Shown here: positions 27,160-35,060 of the stretch, piece by piece | How the letters are laid out: each line of letters starts with the position of its first letter | How positions within the stretch are numbered: the first letter of the stretch is position 1 | From: Clostridium sp. CAG:1000 | GTDB taxonomy: Bacteria > Bacillota_I > Bacilli_A > RF39 > UBA660 | Reading direction: 5' to 3' | Assembly (NCBI GenBank): GCA_000436975.1 | Contig: HG000339.1 | Span: 23,238 to 87,237, forward strand | Length of the DNA stretch: 64,000 bases | Made by a program: the position numbers and the translations under genes | The notes under the pieces: model-generated | Told to the model about the DNA's origin: nothing | Databases searched by the model: none | Seen by the model: only the letters and a program-made list of their open reading frames with translations

Positions 27160-27672
27160 TTATTTTTCTCTTTTTATAAATAATATTATTATAACTGTAA
27201 TTATAATAATTAATAATGGTGCTATTCTAAAAAATGTCCACTCAAATGAGTGCCATAATGTTCCAATAACAGACCATTCAGGATTACCATAATCCCATGT
27301 TAAATATGGGCTACCTAATAGTGCTAATAAAACGAAGAAAAATATTAAACATATGTCTATTATTAGTAATACTATAATTTTTCTTTTTCTTTTTTGTTTT
27401 TGACTAATCGATAATTGTTCATTAATTACTTCCAATTTTTCAGATATTACTTTTAAATCATTTGTTTCTTTTTCCTCTATACTTTCTCCAAGAATTTCAC
27501 TAACTGGCGTTTCAAAAAGTTCTGATATTGTTACTAGCATTTCAGCATCTGGAACTGATAAACCTGTTTCCCATTTAGAAATAGTTTGTCTTACGACATT
27601 TAACTTAATACTTAATTCTTCTTGTGAAAGTCCCTTGTTCTTTCTTAATGTTTTTAGATTATCTTTTAACAT
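27160..27672 (-). CDS. HTH_3 regulator with C-terminal membrane helices (copy B)
   Basis: There are 170 residues. The HTH (LKTLRKNKGLSQEELSIKLNVVRQTISKWETGLSVPDAEML) is followed by the typical VSEILGESIEE segment. A coiled linker (about 75-95) and two membrane helices (about 101-123 and 148-167) complete it. This is the YdaF/ImmR-like family of membrane-tethered regulators. Its ribosome site is AAAGGAG. Confidence 0.8.
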   Translation of the reverse strand: MLKDNLKTLRKNKGLSQEELSIKLNVVRQTISKWETGLSVPDAEMLVTISELFETPVSEILGESIEEKETNDLKVISEKLEVINEQLSISQKQKRKRKIIVLLIIDICLIFFFVLLALLGSPYLTWDYGNPEWSVIGTLWHSFEWTFFRIAPLLIIIITVIIILFIKREK

Positions 27673-27803
27673 ATTACAATTTCTCCTTTCATCAAGTTAA
27701 GTTTATTACAAATATGCCGTTGCTACAAGCAATGTATTTTAACATTTGATTTTGCAATTAATTGTAAATAAAAATTAACTATTTCATAACTATTTTACCA
27801 TAC

Positions 27804-27823
27804 AAAAAGGAACTTTCGTTCCT
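27804..27823 (-). terminator. Terminator of the radical SAM gene
   Basis: AGGAAC GAAA GTTCCT followed by TTTTTG on the minus strand. The 5' side of the stem is the right arm of recurrent site 4. Confidence 0.7.
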
Positions 27824-27843
27824 AATATCTTAATCTTCCGATC
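27818..27843 (-). repeat. Recurrent intergenic site 4
   Basis: In gene orientation GATCGGAAG, core ATTAAGATATTA, then GGAAC. It begins 3 nt after the radical SAM gene stop and runs into the terminator stem. Confidence 0.6.
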
Positions 27844-27846
27844 ATT

Positions 27847-28734
27847 CTAGAATAATGATATTTGTTCATTATCCTTTATTTCTTTTTTATATGCTTTAAT
27901 AATATCTTTCATATTATAAAGTATTCCATACTTATCACATTCATTAGTAAACACTTTATATAATGATTTATAGTTAGGAACAGCACAATTATATCTTTCT
28001 CCATAATATTTGATATATTTTTCTTTTAAACCTTTAAAATGTTTATCTAATTTTTCAAAATAATAATCTCTTTGATTTTCTCTTAAAGTCATTCCCACAT
28101 ATGTATGAATAAACTTTGCTCCACTTTCATAAGCCATTTTAACTAATTTTTTAATATCTTCTTCATTATCAGTAATAAATGGTAGAACTGGATTCATCAT
28201 TATTCCTGTAAATATACCATTATCAGATAATATTTTTATTGCTTCAAATCTTTTAGAAGATGCACATACATGGGGTTCAATTATCTTAGATAATTCATCA
28301 TTAGGAGTTGTTATTGTAAATTTAATGATTACATTATTCTTTGAATTAATTTCTTTAAGTAAATCTAAATCTCTTAAAATCAAATCACTCTTTGTATCAA
28401 TAGAAACCCCAAAGTTATATTTTAATAGAAGTTTTAATGCTCCTCTTGTTTGCTCATATTGTTTCTCAAGTGGATTATAAGTATCAGACATTGAGCCAAT
28501 ACCTACAACACCTTTCTCTTTCTTTTTAGATAATTCACTTTCTAATATTGCAAGTGCATTTTCTTTTCCTTTAGGAATATCAAAATTATCTATATGATAG
28601 CAATTACTTCTACTATCACAATATATACAACCATGAGAGCAACCTCTATATAGGTTCATATTATAATCTATACCATACCAGTCAGAACCATATTTGACTT
28701 TTGATAGTATAGTTTTTGCTTTTACAAATTCCAT
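27847..28734 (-). CDS. SPL-family radical SAM protein
   Basis: There are 295 residues. The iron-sulfur motif is CxxxCxxC in YRGCSHGCIYCDSR (about 30-43). GIGSMSDTYNPLE and a TIM-barrel-like core follow. This is the Rv2578c/SPL-like group, relatives of spore photoproduct lyase without a proven substrate. It is 1 nt from the GNAT gene, so the two form one cassette-like unit. Confidence 0.85.
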   Translation of the reverse strand: MEFVKAKTILSKVKYGSDWYGIDYNMNLYRGCSHGCIYCDSRSNCYHIDNFDIPKGKENALAILESELSKKKEKGVVGIGSMSDTYNPLEKQYEQTRGALKLLLKYNFGVSIDTKSDLILRDLDLLKEINSKNNVIIKFTITTPNDELSKIIEPHVCASSKRFEAIKILSDNGIFTGIMMNPVLPFITDNEEDIKKLVKMAYESGAKFIHTYVGMTLRENQRDYYFEKLDKHFKGLKEKYIKYYGERYNCAVPNYKSLYKVFTNECDKYGILYNMKDIIKAYKKEIKDNEQISLF

Positions 28735-28735
28735 A

Positions 28736-29479
28736 TTACTTAATTAACTTCTCAAATGCATTTGCATTTAATATTGTATTTGAAACAAATTTTCCTTTAT
28801 AAAAGTTTGCCCAGTTATTGAATACACATGGTGCATTTTTTGCTTTCTCTAGTGAATCTATTTTTATGAAATTTAATTTAATACCTTTATCTTTTGCATA
28901 ATCAGATAATTCTTTTACTTCATATTCTACATAAGGACATTCATTAGAATAATAAATTGTAAAATCCTCGCTATCAATTTCCATCTTACGAGCTGTATCA
29001 CTAAATTTAGGTGTATCTTTATCATCAAAAGAAAGTGCCATTAATTCATAATCATTGATTGTATCTACAACTTTAAATCCATAGTGTTCAAAGAATTTCT
29101 TGTCTCCAATAAATGGTTTTTTCTTTTGTGATACTAATGTACAAACACCACTCATTTTTTTAGATTTAGCATCTTCAATAGCATATTCTAATAAATCTTT
29201 ACCAATACCTTTTCCTTTAAAACTACCAGCAACCCATAAACAATAAATATGCATATAGTTTTTACCATTAATAGGAACCCAAGCAGTTTCTATTGGTTCA
29301 TATTCAATAAAGATTTTACCTCTTGCATTTAGTTTTCTAAATATATGACCATCTTTTAATTTACCTTTAATCCATTCTTTCTTCTTATCAACACCATCTT
29401 GATGTTTAGGATCTCCAATTGCACAACAAATATGTTCTTCTTCAATATTATTTTCATCTAAATTAATATATTCATTCAT
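28736..29479 (-). CDS. GNAT acetyltransferase with C-terminal YoaP-like domain
   Basis: There are 247 residues. The acetyl-CoA loop is WVAGSFKGKGIGKDLLEYAIEDAK (about 93-117), followed by GVCTLVSQKKKPFIGDKKFFEHYGF. The C-terminal 80 residues (FTIYYSNECPYVEYEVKEL...GKFVSNTILNANAFEKLI) match the YoaP-like thioredoxin-fold extension. The substrate is unknown. The TGGTATAAT promoter at 29498-29506 lies next to a terminator hairpin. Confidence 0.85.
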   Translation of the reverse strand: MNEYINLDENNIEEEHICCAIGDPKHQDGVDKKKEWIKGKLKDGHIFRKLNARGKIFIEYEPIETAWVPINGKNYMHIYCLWVAGSFKGKGIGKDLLEYAIEDAKSKKMSGVCTLVSQKKKPFIGDKKFFEHYGFKVVDTINDYELMALSFDDKDTPKFSDTARKMEIDSEDFTIYYSNECPYVEYEVKELSDYAKDKGIKLNFIKIDSLEKAKNAPCVFNNWANFYKGKFVSNTILNANAFEKLIK

Positions 29480-29497
29480 AGTTCACACCTCATATCC

Positions 29498-29506
29498 ATT
29501 ATACCA
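29498..29506 (-). promoter_or_regulatory. Extended -10 TGGTATAAT for the GNAT-radical SAM unit
   Basis: A perfect TATAAT preceded by TGG, about 20 nt before the ATG, with GAGGTGTG as ribosome site. The upstream terminator hairpin occupies the -35 zone. Confidence 0.7.
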
Positions 29507-29507
29507 T

Positions 29508-29532
29508 GAAAAAAGAGAATTTTTGCATTCTC
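29508..29532 (-). terminator. Second hairpin downstream of hsp20
   Basis: GAGAAT / ATTCTC with a T-run on the minus strand, overlapping the arm of recurrent site 5. Confidence 0.6.
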
Positions 29533-29554
29533 TTAATATCTTAATCTTTAGATA
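29529..29554 (-). repeat. Recurrent intergenic site 5 (degenerate arms)
   Basis: The core AAGATTAAGATATTAAGAG is conserved but the CG-containing arms are changed. Confidence 0.45.
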
Positions 29555-29591
29555 TATTTCTTTTTTTAGAGAATTTTACGTATCATAATTA

Positions 29592-29624
29592 TAAAAAGCA
29601 AAAGGATTAAACCAATCCTTTTGC
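29592..29624 (-). terminator. Terminator of hsp20
   Basis: An 11-bp perfect stem (GCAAAAGGATT / AATCCTTTTGC) is followed by TTTTTAT on the minus strand, 6 nt after the stop codon. Confidence 0.85.
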
Positions 29625-29630
29625 AATTCA

Positions 29631-30047
29631 TTATTTGATTTCGATATACTTTCTATTTTTGATTTGTTTGTTTTCTTTTTTAGGAACTTCAATCTTTAAT
29701 GTTCCATCTTCAAATTTAGCTTTGATATCTTCTTCTGTAACTTCATCTCCAACATAGAAACTACGGGATGCTTCACCATAAAATCTTTCGCGTCTAATAT
29801 ACTTACCATGTTTATCCTTTTCATCATTTTTACTTTCTTGTTTAGCATGAACTGTTAAATACCCATCTTCTAAACTTATTTTAACATTGTCTTTCTTCAT
29901 TCCTGGCAAATCAATGGCAAGTTCATAGTTATTATCCTTTTCCTCAATATCTGTTCTCATCATCTTGTTGTCATTTTTTGGCATAAAGAATGAATCATCA
30001 AAGATATCATCAAACAAATCAAAATTTCTTCTTGGTACTAACATCAT
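29631..30047 (-). CDS. Hsp20/alpha-crystallin small heat shock protein
   Basis: About 138 residues. The alpha-crystallin domain contains NNYELAIDLPGMKKDNVKISLEDGYLTV and ends with the characteristic GTLKIEVPKKE. It is an ATP-independent holdase chaperone. I chose the ATG 8-9 bases after GGAAG; the frame opens at a TTG three codons earlier. A CIRCE-like operator overlaps its promoter, implying HrcA control. Recurrent sites flank it on both sides. Confidence 0.93.
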   Translation of the reverse strand: MMLVPRRNFDLFDDIFDDSFFMPKNDNKMMRTDIEEKDNNYELAIDLPGMKKDNVKISLEDGYLTVHAKQESKNDEKDKHGKYIRRERFYGEASRSFYVGDEVTEEDIKAKFEDGTLKIEVPKKENKQIKNRKYIEIK

Positions 30048-30153
30048 ATCTATCAACTTCCTTTCCTAAATGTGTTGAGCCATTTGAGGTAAGCACATAT
30101 CAAATATATAATTTTAATACCATAGTGAGTATCTTTTTCTCACTACAATTATA

Positions 30154-30181
30154 ATTATACTCAAAAATTAGCAGTTGTCAA
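30154..30181 (-). promoter_or_regulatory. Sigma-A promoter of hsp20
   Basis: Minus strand TTGACA (30176-30181), a 16-bp spacer and TATAAT (30154-30159). A short hairpin (AGTGAG...CTCACT, about 30123-30146) lies in the leader. Confidence 0.8.
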
Positions 30182-30194
30182 TACAAAGTGCTAA
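30168..30194. promoter_or_regulatory. CIRCE-like HrcA operator overlapping the hsp20 -35
   Basis: TTAGCAGTT, nine bases, AAGTGCTAA. The CIRCE consensus is TTAGCACTC-N9-GAGTGCTAA, so 7/9 and 8/9 positions match with exact spacing. The operator covers the -35 hexamer, as expected for repression. Confidence 0.75.
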
Positions 30195-30228
30195 TTTTTA
30201 TTCTTTTGGATATAGATTTAGAAATATT

Positions 30229-30254
30229 TAATCCTAATATCTTAAAATTCAAAG
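30229..30254 (-). repeat. Recurrent intergenic site 6
   Basis: In gene orientation GAATTTTAAGATATTAGGATT: the core is conserved and the left arm has decayed. Confidence 0.45.
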
Positions 30255-30287
30255 CAATGAAAAAGGCCAAAATCTTCATTCTAATCT

Positions 30288-30312
30288 TAACGGAATATTA
30301 CTTTTTCCGAAC
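30288..30312 (-). repeat. Recurrent intergenic site 7
   Basis: In gene orientation GTTCGGAA, AAAGTAATA, TTCCGTTA. It is a near-perfect palindrome in its arms (CGGAA / TTCCG). It directly follows the terminator hairpin split by the IS. Confidence 0.6.
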
Positions 30313-30315
30313 AAA

Positions 30316-30340
30316 AAAAGACTAGAAATTCTAGTCTTTT
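30316..30340 (+). repeat. Left copy of the 25-bp terminator duplicated by the IS
   Basis: A palindromic hairpin AAAAGACTAG-AAATT-CTAGTCTTTT borders the IS left end and is identical to 31997-32021. Confidence 0.85.
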
Positions 30341-31996
30341 CAGACTGTTGACAAATAGGTAAATAAAATTGCTTATTTGTCTTTTTTGTTGATTATTATT
30401 GCTTATAAACATCATATACACCTATTAGGTATAATGATGTAGTGCAAACTTTTTAAGATTCATGCACGCATAAAGGAGAGTCAACTCACGGTGGACTCTT
30501 TCTTTTGATTTAAAGTATGTTTTTCGTAAACCATACTTGGTTTTACCATCTGCAAAGATTCGTTCTATATGTTGCGGTCTTTGCTTATATATTTCTTTGA
30601 CATCTTCTTGATGTCGATAATCATTAGTCATTTCTTTATATCCTTCCCATACATGTCTTAATACTTGTTTATATTTTCCTTTTGTACATTGTTCTTTAAA
30701 TGGACAATTAGCACAATCATTAGAAGATGATTTATAAATAACAGATCCATCTTTATTCATTGAGGTTGGTATTAAGTCTTTATTATTAGGACAAATATAA
30801 ATATCATTGTACTCATCATATGTAAATTCATATTTTTTGAAATATCCTTTTCGATATCCTTTTCTTGTATAAGGAAAGGCTGGTATCATATCTAAATCTA
30901 TTATTGTTTTACAAATATGGTTAGTAAGGTAGGCTGCATCGCCAACGAAATATTTTATATTAGAAATATCAAAATGATTTGTTAAATTTTCGAAAGATTG
31001 ATAGAAAGAAACCGAATCATGAACATTACTTGGATTAGTATCTACTGTTAATACATAATTATTGTTATCACATATTACACTTGAATTGTATCCAAACATT
31101 TTTTCTTTATCACTTTTGTATAACATTCCTGCATCTTTATCAGTATCACTTGCTATTATTTCTTTTTCTCCTATAACTTCATTTGTATCTACTTCTTCGT
31201 TACATTTAATTATTCTTTCTACTTCTTCAAAATATTCTTCTTCTGTTAAATTTTCATCATGTAGTTCCTTTAATGCCATCTCTAAATCCAATTCTTTTTG
31301 ATATTTCTTAGCCTCTATTTTTACTGTTTCCTTGTGATTTTTTTTCTTATTTGCATTTGCTTTAGTATGGGTTGAATCTATATATACTGCTGTCATATCT
31401 AAACAATCCCAGTTTATTAATAAATCTATTACCTTATCGAATACTGTTTGTAATAAATCTTTTTCTAATTTACAAAATTTTCTTTTATAATTTTGTGAAT
31501 ATGTTGAATGATCTGGAACTTTTTCTCCTAATTCATATCCAATAAACCATCTATACAAAATATTATATTGAATATCCTCATATGTTCTTCTTAAACTATC
31601 TATATTAAAAAGAAACTTTAATATATGAATTTTTACTAATACAACTGGATCAATACTTTTTCTTCCAACTGTTGAATATAGTTTTTCTACTTCTTCATAT
31701 ACAAAGTTCCAATCAAAATGTTTTTCTATTACTCTTAAAAAATGATTTTCTGGAATCATACTTTCTATATTTATAAATTCATTTGAAAATTGTTTTATTT
31801 TTCTTTTGGTCATTGCCATTTTTTCATCACTTACTTTCTTTACTTTGTCCAATAATATTATAACATTTTTTCATAAAAAAAGTAAGGACTGTAAGCTTTA
31901 AAATTTGGACAAAATAAAGCATCCTTACTTATTAAGTATATAACATTTTTGAAAAAATAAAAAGACCATTAACAAAATTTATTTGTCAACAGTCTG
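30341..31996 (-). mobile_element. IS1182-family insertion sequence
   Basis: A 1656-bp unit ending in inverted repeats CAGACTGTTGACAAATA (17 bp identical at both ends; 30341-30357 and 31980-31996). It is flanked by identical 25-bp copies of a terminator hairpin. One intact transposase gene fills it. It looks recent, since ends and flanks are undamaged. Confidence 0.9.
30425..31852 (-). CDS. IS1182 family transposase
   Basis: There are 475 residues. The N-terminal DUF772-type DNA-binding domain (ESMIPENHFLRVIEKHFDW...GRKSIDPVVLVKIHILKFLF...RRTYEDIQYNILYRWF) precedes a DDE catalytic core with YIDSTHTKANANKKK, YFVGDAAYLTN and the terminal HIERIFADGKTKYGLRKTYFKS. A Cys cluster (CANCPFKEQCTKGKYKQ) is the usual zinc-ribbon insert. 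The reading frame is intact, so the element may be active. Confidence 0.93.
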   Translation of the reverse strand: MDKVKKVSDEKMAMTKRKIKQFSNEFINIESMIPENHFLRVIEKHFDWNFVYEEVEKLYSTVGRKSIDPVVLVKIHILKFLFNIDSLRRTYEDIQYNILYRWFIGYELGEKVPDHSTYSQNYKRKFCKLEKDLLQTVFDKVIDLLINWDCLDMTAVYIDSTHTKANANKKKNHKETVKIEAKKYQKELDLEMALKELHDENLTEEEYFEEVERIIKCNEEVDTNEVIGEKEIIASDTDKDAGMLYKSDKEKMFGYNSSVICDNNNYVLTVDTNPSNVHDSVSFYQSFENLTNHFDISNIKYFVGDAAYLTNHICKTIIDLDMIPAFPYTRKGYRKGYFKKYEFTYDEYNDIYICPNNKDLIPTSMNKDGSVIYKSSSNDCANCPFKEQCTKGKYKQVLRHVWEGYKEMTNDYRHQEDVKEIYKQRPQHIERIFADGKTKYGLRKTYFKSKERVHRELTLLYACMNLKKFALHHYT

Positions 31997-32021
31997 AAAA
32001 GACTAGAAATTCTAGTCTTTT
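31997..32021 (+). repeat. Right copy of the 25-bp terminator duplicated by the IS
   Basis: Identical to 30316-30340. It was originally the terminator downstream of the Mg-ATPase gene. Confidence 0.85.
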
Positions 32022-32136
32022 GTTTTATTATTTACTTATTTTTTCATTGATTGCGGCCTGAATTGCAGTATAACTCGCATCACATATATGAATTAATTCT
32101 TATTTGTGAAAATATATAACTATATTTATATAATTA
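32022..32136 (-). pseudogene. Remnant of a small gene C-terminus after mgtA
   Basis: On the minus strand a short frame ends YTAIQAAINEKISK followed by a stop, just ahead of the GACTAG-type terminator. It resembles the end STAEQAAIKAKNNK found at about 34800-34850, also followed by a GACTAG-type terminator. No start codon or upstream body remains. The original function is unknown. Confidence 0.35.
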
Positions 32137-34692
32137 TTATAACCACTCACCAAATTTTTTAATATATATACTTTTTACTATTTGTGCAATTACTCCATAT
32201 ATTACTACAAAACCAATTAAATATAAATAATATATAGCTGGTAATATTACGAAGTTAAATCCTGTTGTAAAGCTTAATACTATAGGTACAGTTATAGTTG
32301 CAACTATTGTTAAGAATGTTAATAGTAATAAAGTATTACTTGGTCTAGATTTTGTAATATGATTTGTTCTTATATAGAATATCATAAATGTTTCTGTAAC
32401 AATACACTCAACAAACCATGCTGTTTGGAAATAAGCTTGTAAATTAATTGAATTATATTTTAATACAAACCAGAATACTAGGAATGCTACTATATCTGTA
32501 ATTGATGAGATAACTCCAAATACAACCATAAATCTTCCTATTGATTTTATTTCCCACTTTTTTACTTTCCTTAAGAAAACTTCATCAACATTATCATATG
32601 GTATACCAATTTGTGATAATTCTACAATAAAATCTTGTATTAACATTTGAATTGGTAATAACGGTAAGAATGGTAAAAATATAGATGCAATTAAGATACT
32701 AAATACATCCCCAAAGTCTTGACTTAAAGCTAGTTTCATATATTTTAATATATTTCCATAAACAGTTCTACCTTCTATAACACCATTATGTATTACTTCT
32801 AAGTTTTGTTCTAAAAGAATTATATCACTTGATTCTTTGGCAATATCTGTTCCTCCATCTACACTTATTCCGACATCAGAACTTCTTAGTGCTGGAGCAT
32901 CATTTACTCCATCACCCATATATCCTACTGAATGTCCATTTTTTCTTAGAATTGATACTACTCTTTCTTTTTGCATTGGATTCATTCTTGCAAATATATC
33001 TATTTCTTCTACTTTTTTACTTAGTTCATAATCATTTAATTCATCTATTTCTTTTCCAGTTAAAATTTTAGTTTCTATTCCAACAGCATTACATATATTT
33101 TTAGTTGCAAAAGCATTATCTCCAGTTAGTATTTTTATATCTACACCATATTCTTTTAATTTTTTAATAGTTTGTTCTGCTGATGGTTTTGGTGGATCCA
33201 AGAATGCAATTAAGCCAATTAATGTAAAATCCACTTCATCTTCTGCATCATACTCATCTACACCAGTATATTCTGGTTTAACTGCTAGAGCAATTACTTG
33301 CATTCCATCTTTTGCCATTTCTTCGGCTTTTTTATTTACTTTTTCTTTTATTTCTTTTGTAATTGGAACCTCTTCTCCATTTACTCGTGCCATATCACAT
33401 ACTTTTACTACTTCTTCTAATGCTCCTTTGGCAATTACTCTAATTTTATCATGATGAGTCACAACTATTGATGATCTTTTTCTCATATAATCAAATGGAA
33501 TTTCATCTATTTTTTTATAGTTAGATATATCTACATCATGACTTTTGGCATATTGAATTATAGCTTTATCTACTATATTTTTATACCCCGTACCAAGAGA
33601 ACTATTAACATATGCACATTTTAGTACATAATCATCATCTTCTCCATCAACATTAATATACTTTTGTAGTTCAATGTTGTTCTTTGTAAGAGTTCCTGTT
33701 TTATCAGTACATAACACATCCATAGAACCTAAATTTTGAATTGATTTAATACTTTTAACTAGAGTATTCTTTTTAGCTAATGCTTTACTTCCTTTAGTTA
33801 AGTTAACATTAACTATCATTGGTAACATACTAGGTGTAATACCTACAGCGACTGATAAAGCGAACAATATTGCTTGATTGATATTTCCTCTTATCATTCC
33901 ATAAATTACAAATACTAATATACAAATTATCACCATACATTTAATAAGAAGCCCTGTAATATGATTCATACCTTTATCAAAAGTTGTTTCTTCTTTAACT
34001 ACTTCTTTTTGTTTGTTCATATTACCTATAAATGTATCAAGTCCAGTTTTAATAACTACACCTTTTCCTTGACCACTTATAACATTACAACCCATTAAAC
34101 ATATATTATTCATATCTATAGGATCATTAGGTTTACTTTCTGTATTGATATTCTTTTCTACTGCTGCACTTTCACCAGTAAATGCTGATTGATTAATAAA
34201 TAAGTCTTTACTTTCAAACAAATATAAATCTGCTGGTATAACACTTCCTGCACTTAATGTAATAATATCTCCATAGACTACTTTTTCTTGTCTTATTTCT
34301 TTTTGTTTACCTTCTCTTATAACATCAGTAAATATTCTTATTTGTTCTTTTAATTTTTCATTAAATTTATATGTGGACCAATCTTGACTAAACCTTATAA
34401 TAACACTTATTAATGCAATACCAAGTATTATAAAAACACCTATTTTATCATCTGTAATAAAATCAATTGTGGCAAGTAAAAATAATATTAAGACAAACTT
34501 ATCCTTTAATGCTTCAAACATAAAATATAATGGGGTTTTCTTTTTTCTATTAGTTGCGATGTTTTCTCCATATTCTTCTAATCTATGACGAAAAGCATTT
34601 ATATTTAGTCCATCTTCATTTGTTTTAAATAGTTCCATTATTTCTTCTTTACTTTTAGAAGATAATTCTTTGTACTCTAAATCATTATTCAT
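32137..34692 (-). CDS. mgtA: Magnesium-transporting P-type ATPase (MgtA/MgtB-like)
   Basis: About 851 residues, normal for P3B ATPases. DKTGTLT carries the phosphorylated Asp, TGES is the actuator loop, and MGDGVNDAPALRSSDVGISVD is the hinge motif. The C-terminal half has the PMLIQDFIVELSQIGIPYDNVD segment typical of MgtA-type pumps. I chose ATG at 34692, with AGGATGTGAG upstream; a GTG three codons earlier is possible. It probably imports magnesium. The TGGTAAAAT promoter is at 34713-34721, and the leader is too short for a magnesium riboswitch. Confidence 0.9.
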   Translation of the reverse strand: MNNDLEYKELSSKSKEEIMELFKTNEDGLNINAFRHRLEEYGENIATNRKKKTPLYFMFEALKDKFVLILFLLATIDFITDDKIGVFIILGIALISVIIRFSQDWSTYKFNEKLKEQIRIFTDVIREGKQKEIRQEKVVYGDIITLSAGSVIPADLYLFESKDLFINQSAFTGESAAVEKNINTESKPNDPIDMNNICLMGCNVISGQGKGVVIKTGLDTFIGNMNKQKEVVKEETTFDKGMNHITGLLIKCMVIICILVFVIYGMIRGNINQAILFALSVAVGITPSMLPMIVNVNLTKGSKALAKKNTLVKSIKSIQNLGSMDVLCTDKTGTLTKNNIELQKYINVDGEDDDYVLKCAYVNSSLGTGYKNIVDKAIIQYAKSHDVDISNYKKIDEIPFDYMRKRSSIVVTHHDKIRVIAKGALEEVVKVCDMARVNGEEVPITKEIKEKVNKKAEEMAKDGMQVIALAVKPEYTGVDEYDAEDEVDFTLIGLIAFLDPPKPSAEQTIKKLKEYGVDIKILTGDNAFATKNICNAVGIETKILTGKEIDELNDYELSKKVEEIDIFARMNPMQKERVVSILRKNGHSVGYMGDGVNDAPALRSSDVGISVDGGTDIAKESSDIILLEQNLEVIHNGVIEGRTVYGNILKYMKLALSQDFGDVFSILIASIFLPFLPLLPIQMLIQDFIVELSQIGIPYDNVDEVFLRKVKKWEIKSIGRFMVVFGVISSITDIVAFLVFWFVLKYNSINLQAYFQTAWFVECIVTETFMIFYIRTNHITKSRPSNTLLLLTFLTIVATITVPIVLSFTTGFNFVILPAIYYLYLIGFVVIYGVIAQIVKSIYIKKFGEWL

Positions 34693-34712
34693 TATTCTCA
34701 CATCCTACAATT

Positions 34713-34721
34713 ATTTTACCA
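34713..34721 (-). promoter_or_regulatory. Extended -10 TGGTAAAAT for mgtA
   Basis: It lies 20 nt before the chosen start, giving a short leader of roughly 15 nt. Confidence 0.6.
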
Positions 34722-34760
34722 CAAAATTAAATGATTAAATTATTGAATGTGACTTAATTT

Positions 34761-34785
34761 AAAAAGGCTAGATTTCTCTAGTCTT
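34761..34785 (-). terminator. GACTAG-type terminator upstream of mgtA
   Basis: GACTAGA / TCTAGCC stem with one mismatch followed by TTTTT on the minus strand. Its sequence is close to the terminator duplicated around the IS. Confidence 0.7.
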
Positions 34786-35029
34786 ATTTATTTAATTACT
34801 TATTGTTTTTTGCTTTGATTGCAGCTTGTTCTGCTGTGGATTTACTTGGTCGAAATGGCATACCGCTGCGATGTTTCGAGGTCATAACCCATAGTCGCTG
34901 TATCGTTACGTGGGCGAATCTTAATACCGCCGTAACGTTGCGTGATCTTTAGCTTTATAGCCACCATCAAGTTACGTGGGCGATACTTTTAACTATATTT
35001 ATCATCTCTCCATATTTGTTTTACAATGT
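34786..35029 (-). pseudogene. GC-richer degenerate coding remnant with internal repeats
   Basis: The stretch 34845-34990 is visibly GC-richer than everything around it. In one minus frame it ends KHRSGMPFRPSK then STAEQAAIKAKNNK and a stop. Another frame gives RYGGIKIRPRNDTATMGYD. The alternation of sensible peptides between frames suggests frameshift decay. GTTACGTGGGCGA occurs twice (about 34905 and 34971), with an inverted CGCCGTAAC between. I do not recognise the family. Confidence 0.4.
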
Positions 35030-35055
35030 CATCGTGATATCTTAATCTTCCGAAC
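35030..35055 (-). repeat. Recurrent intergenic site 8
   Basis: In gene orientation GTTCGGAAG, core ATTAAGATATCA, then CGATG. It begins about 5 nt after the TraX stop. Confidence 0.6.
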
Positions 35056-35060
35056 AATCA

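Noticed and set aside
34692..34760. Magnesium riboswitch in front of mgtA
   Set aside because: The promoter lies only about 20 nt before the start codon, leaving too short a leader for an M-box or ykoK-type RNA.
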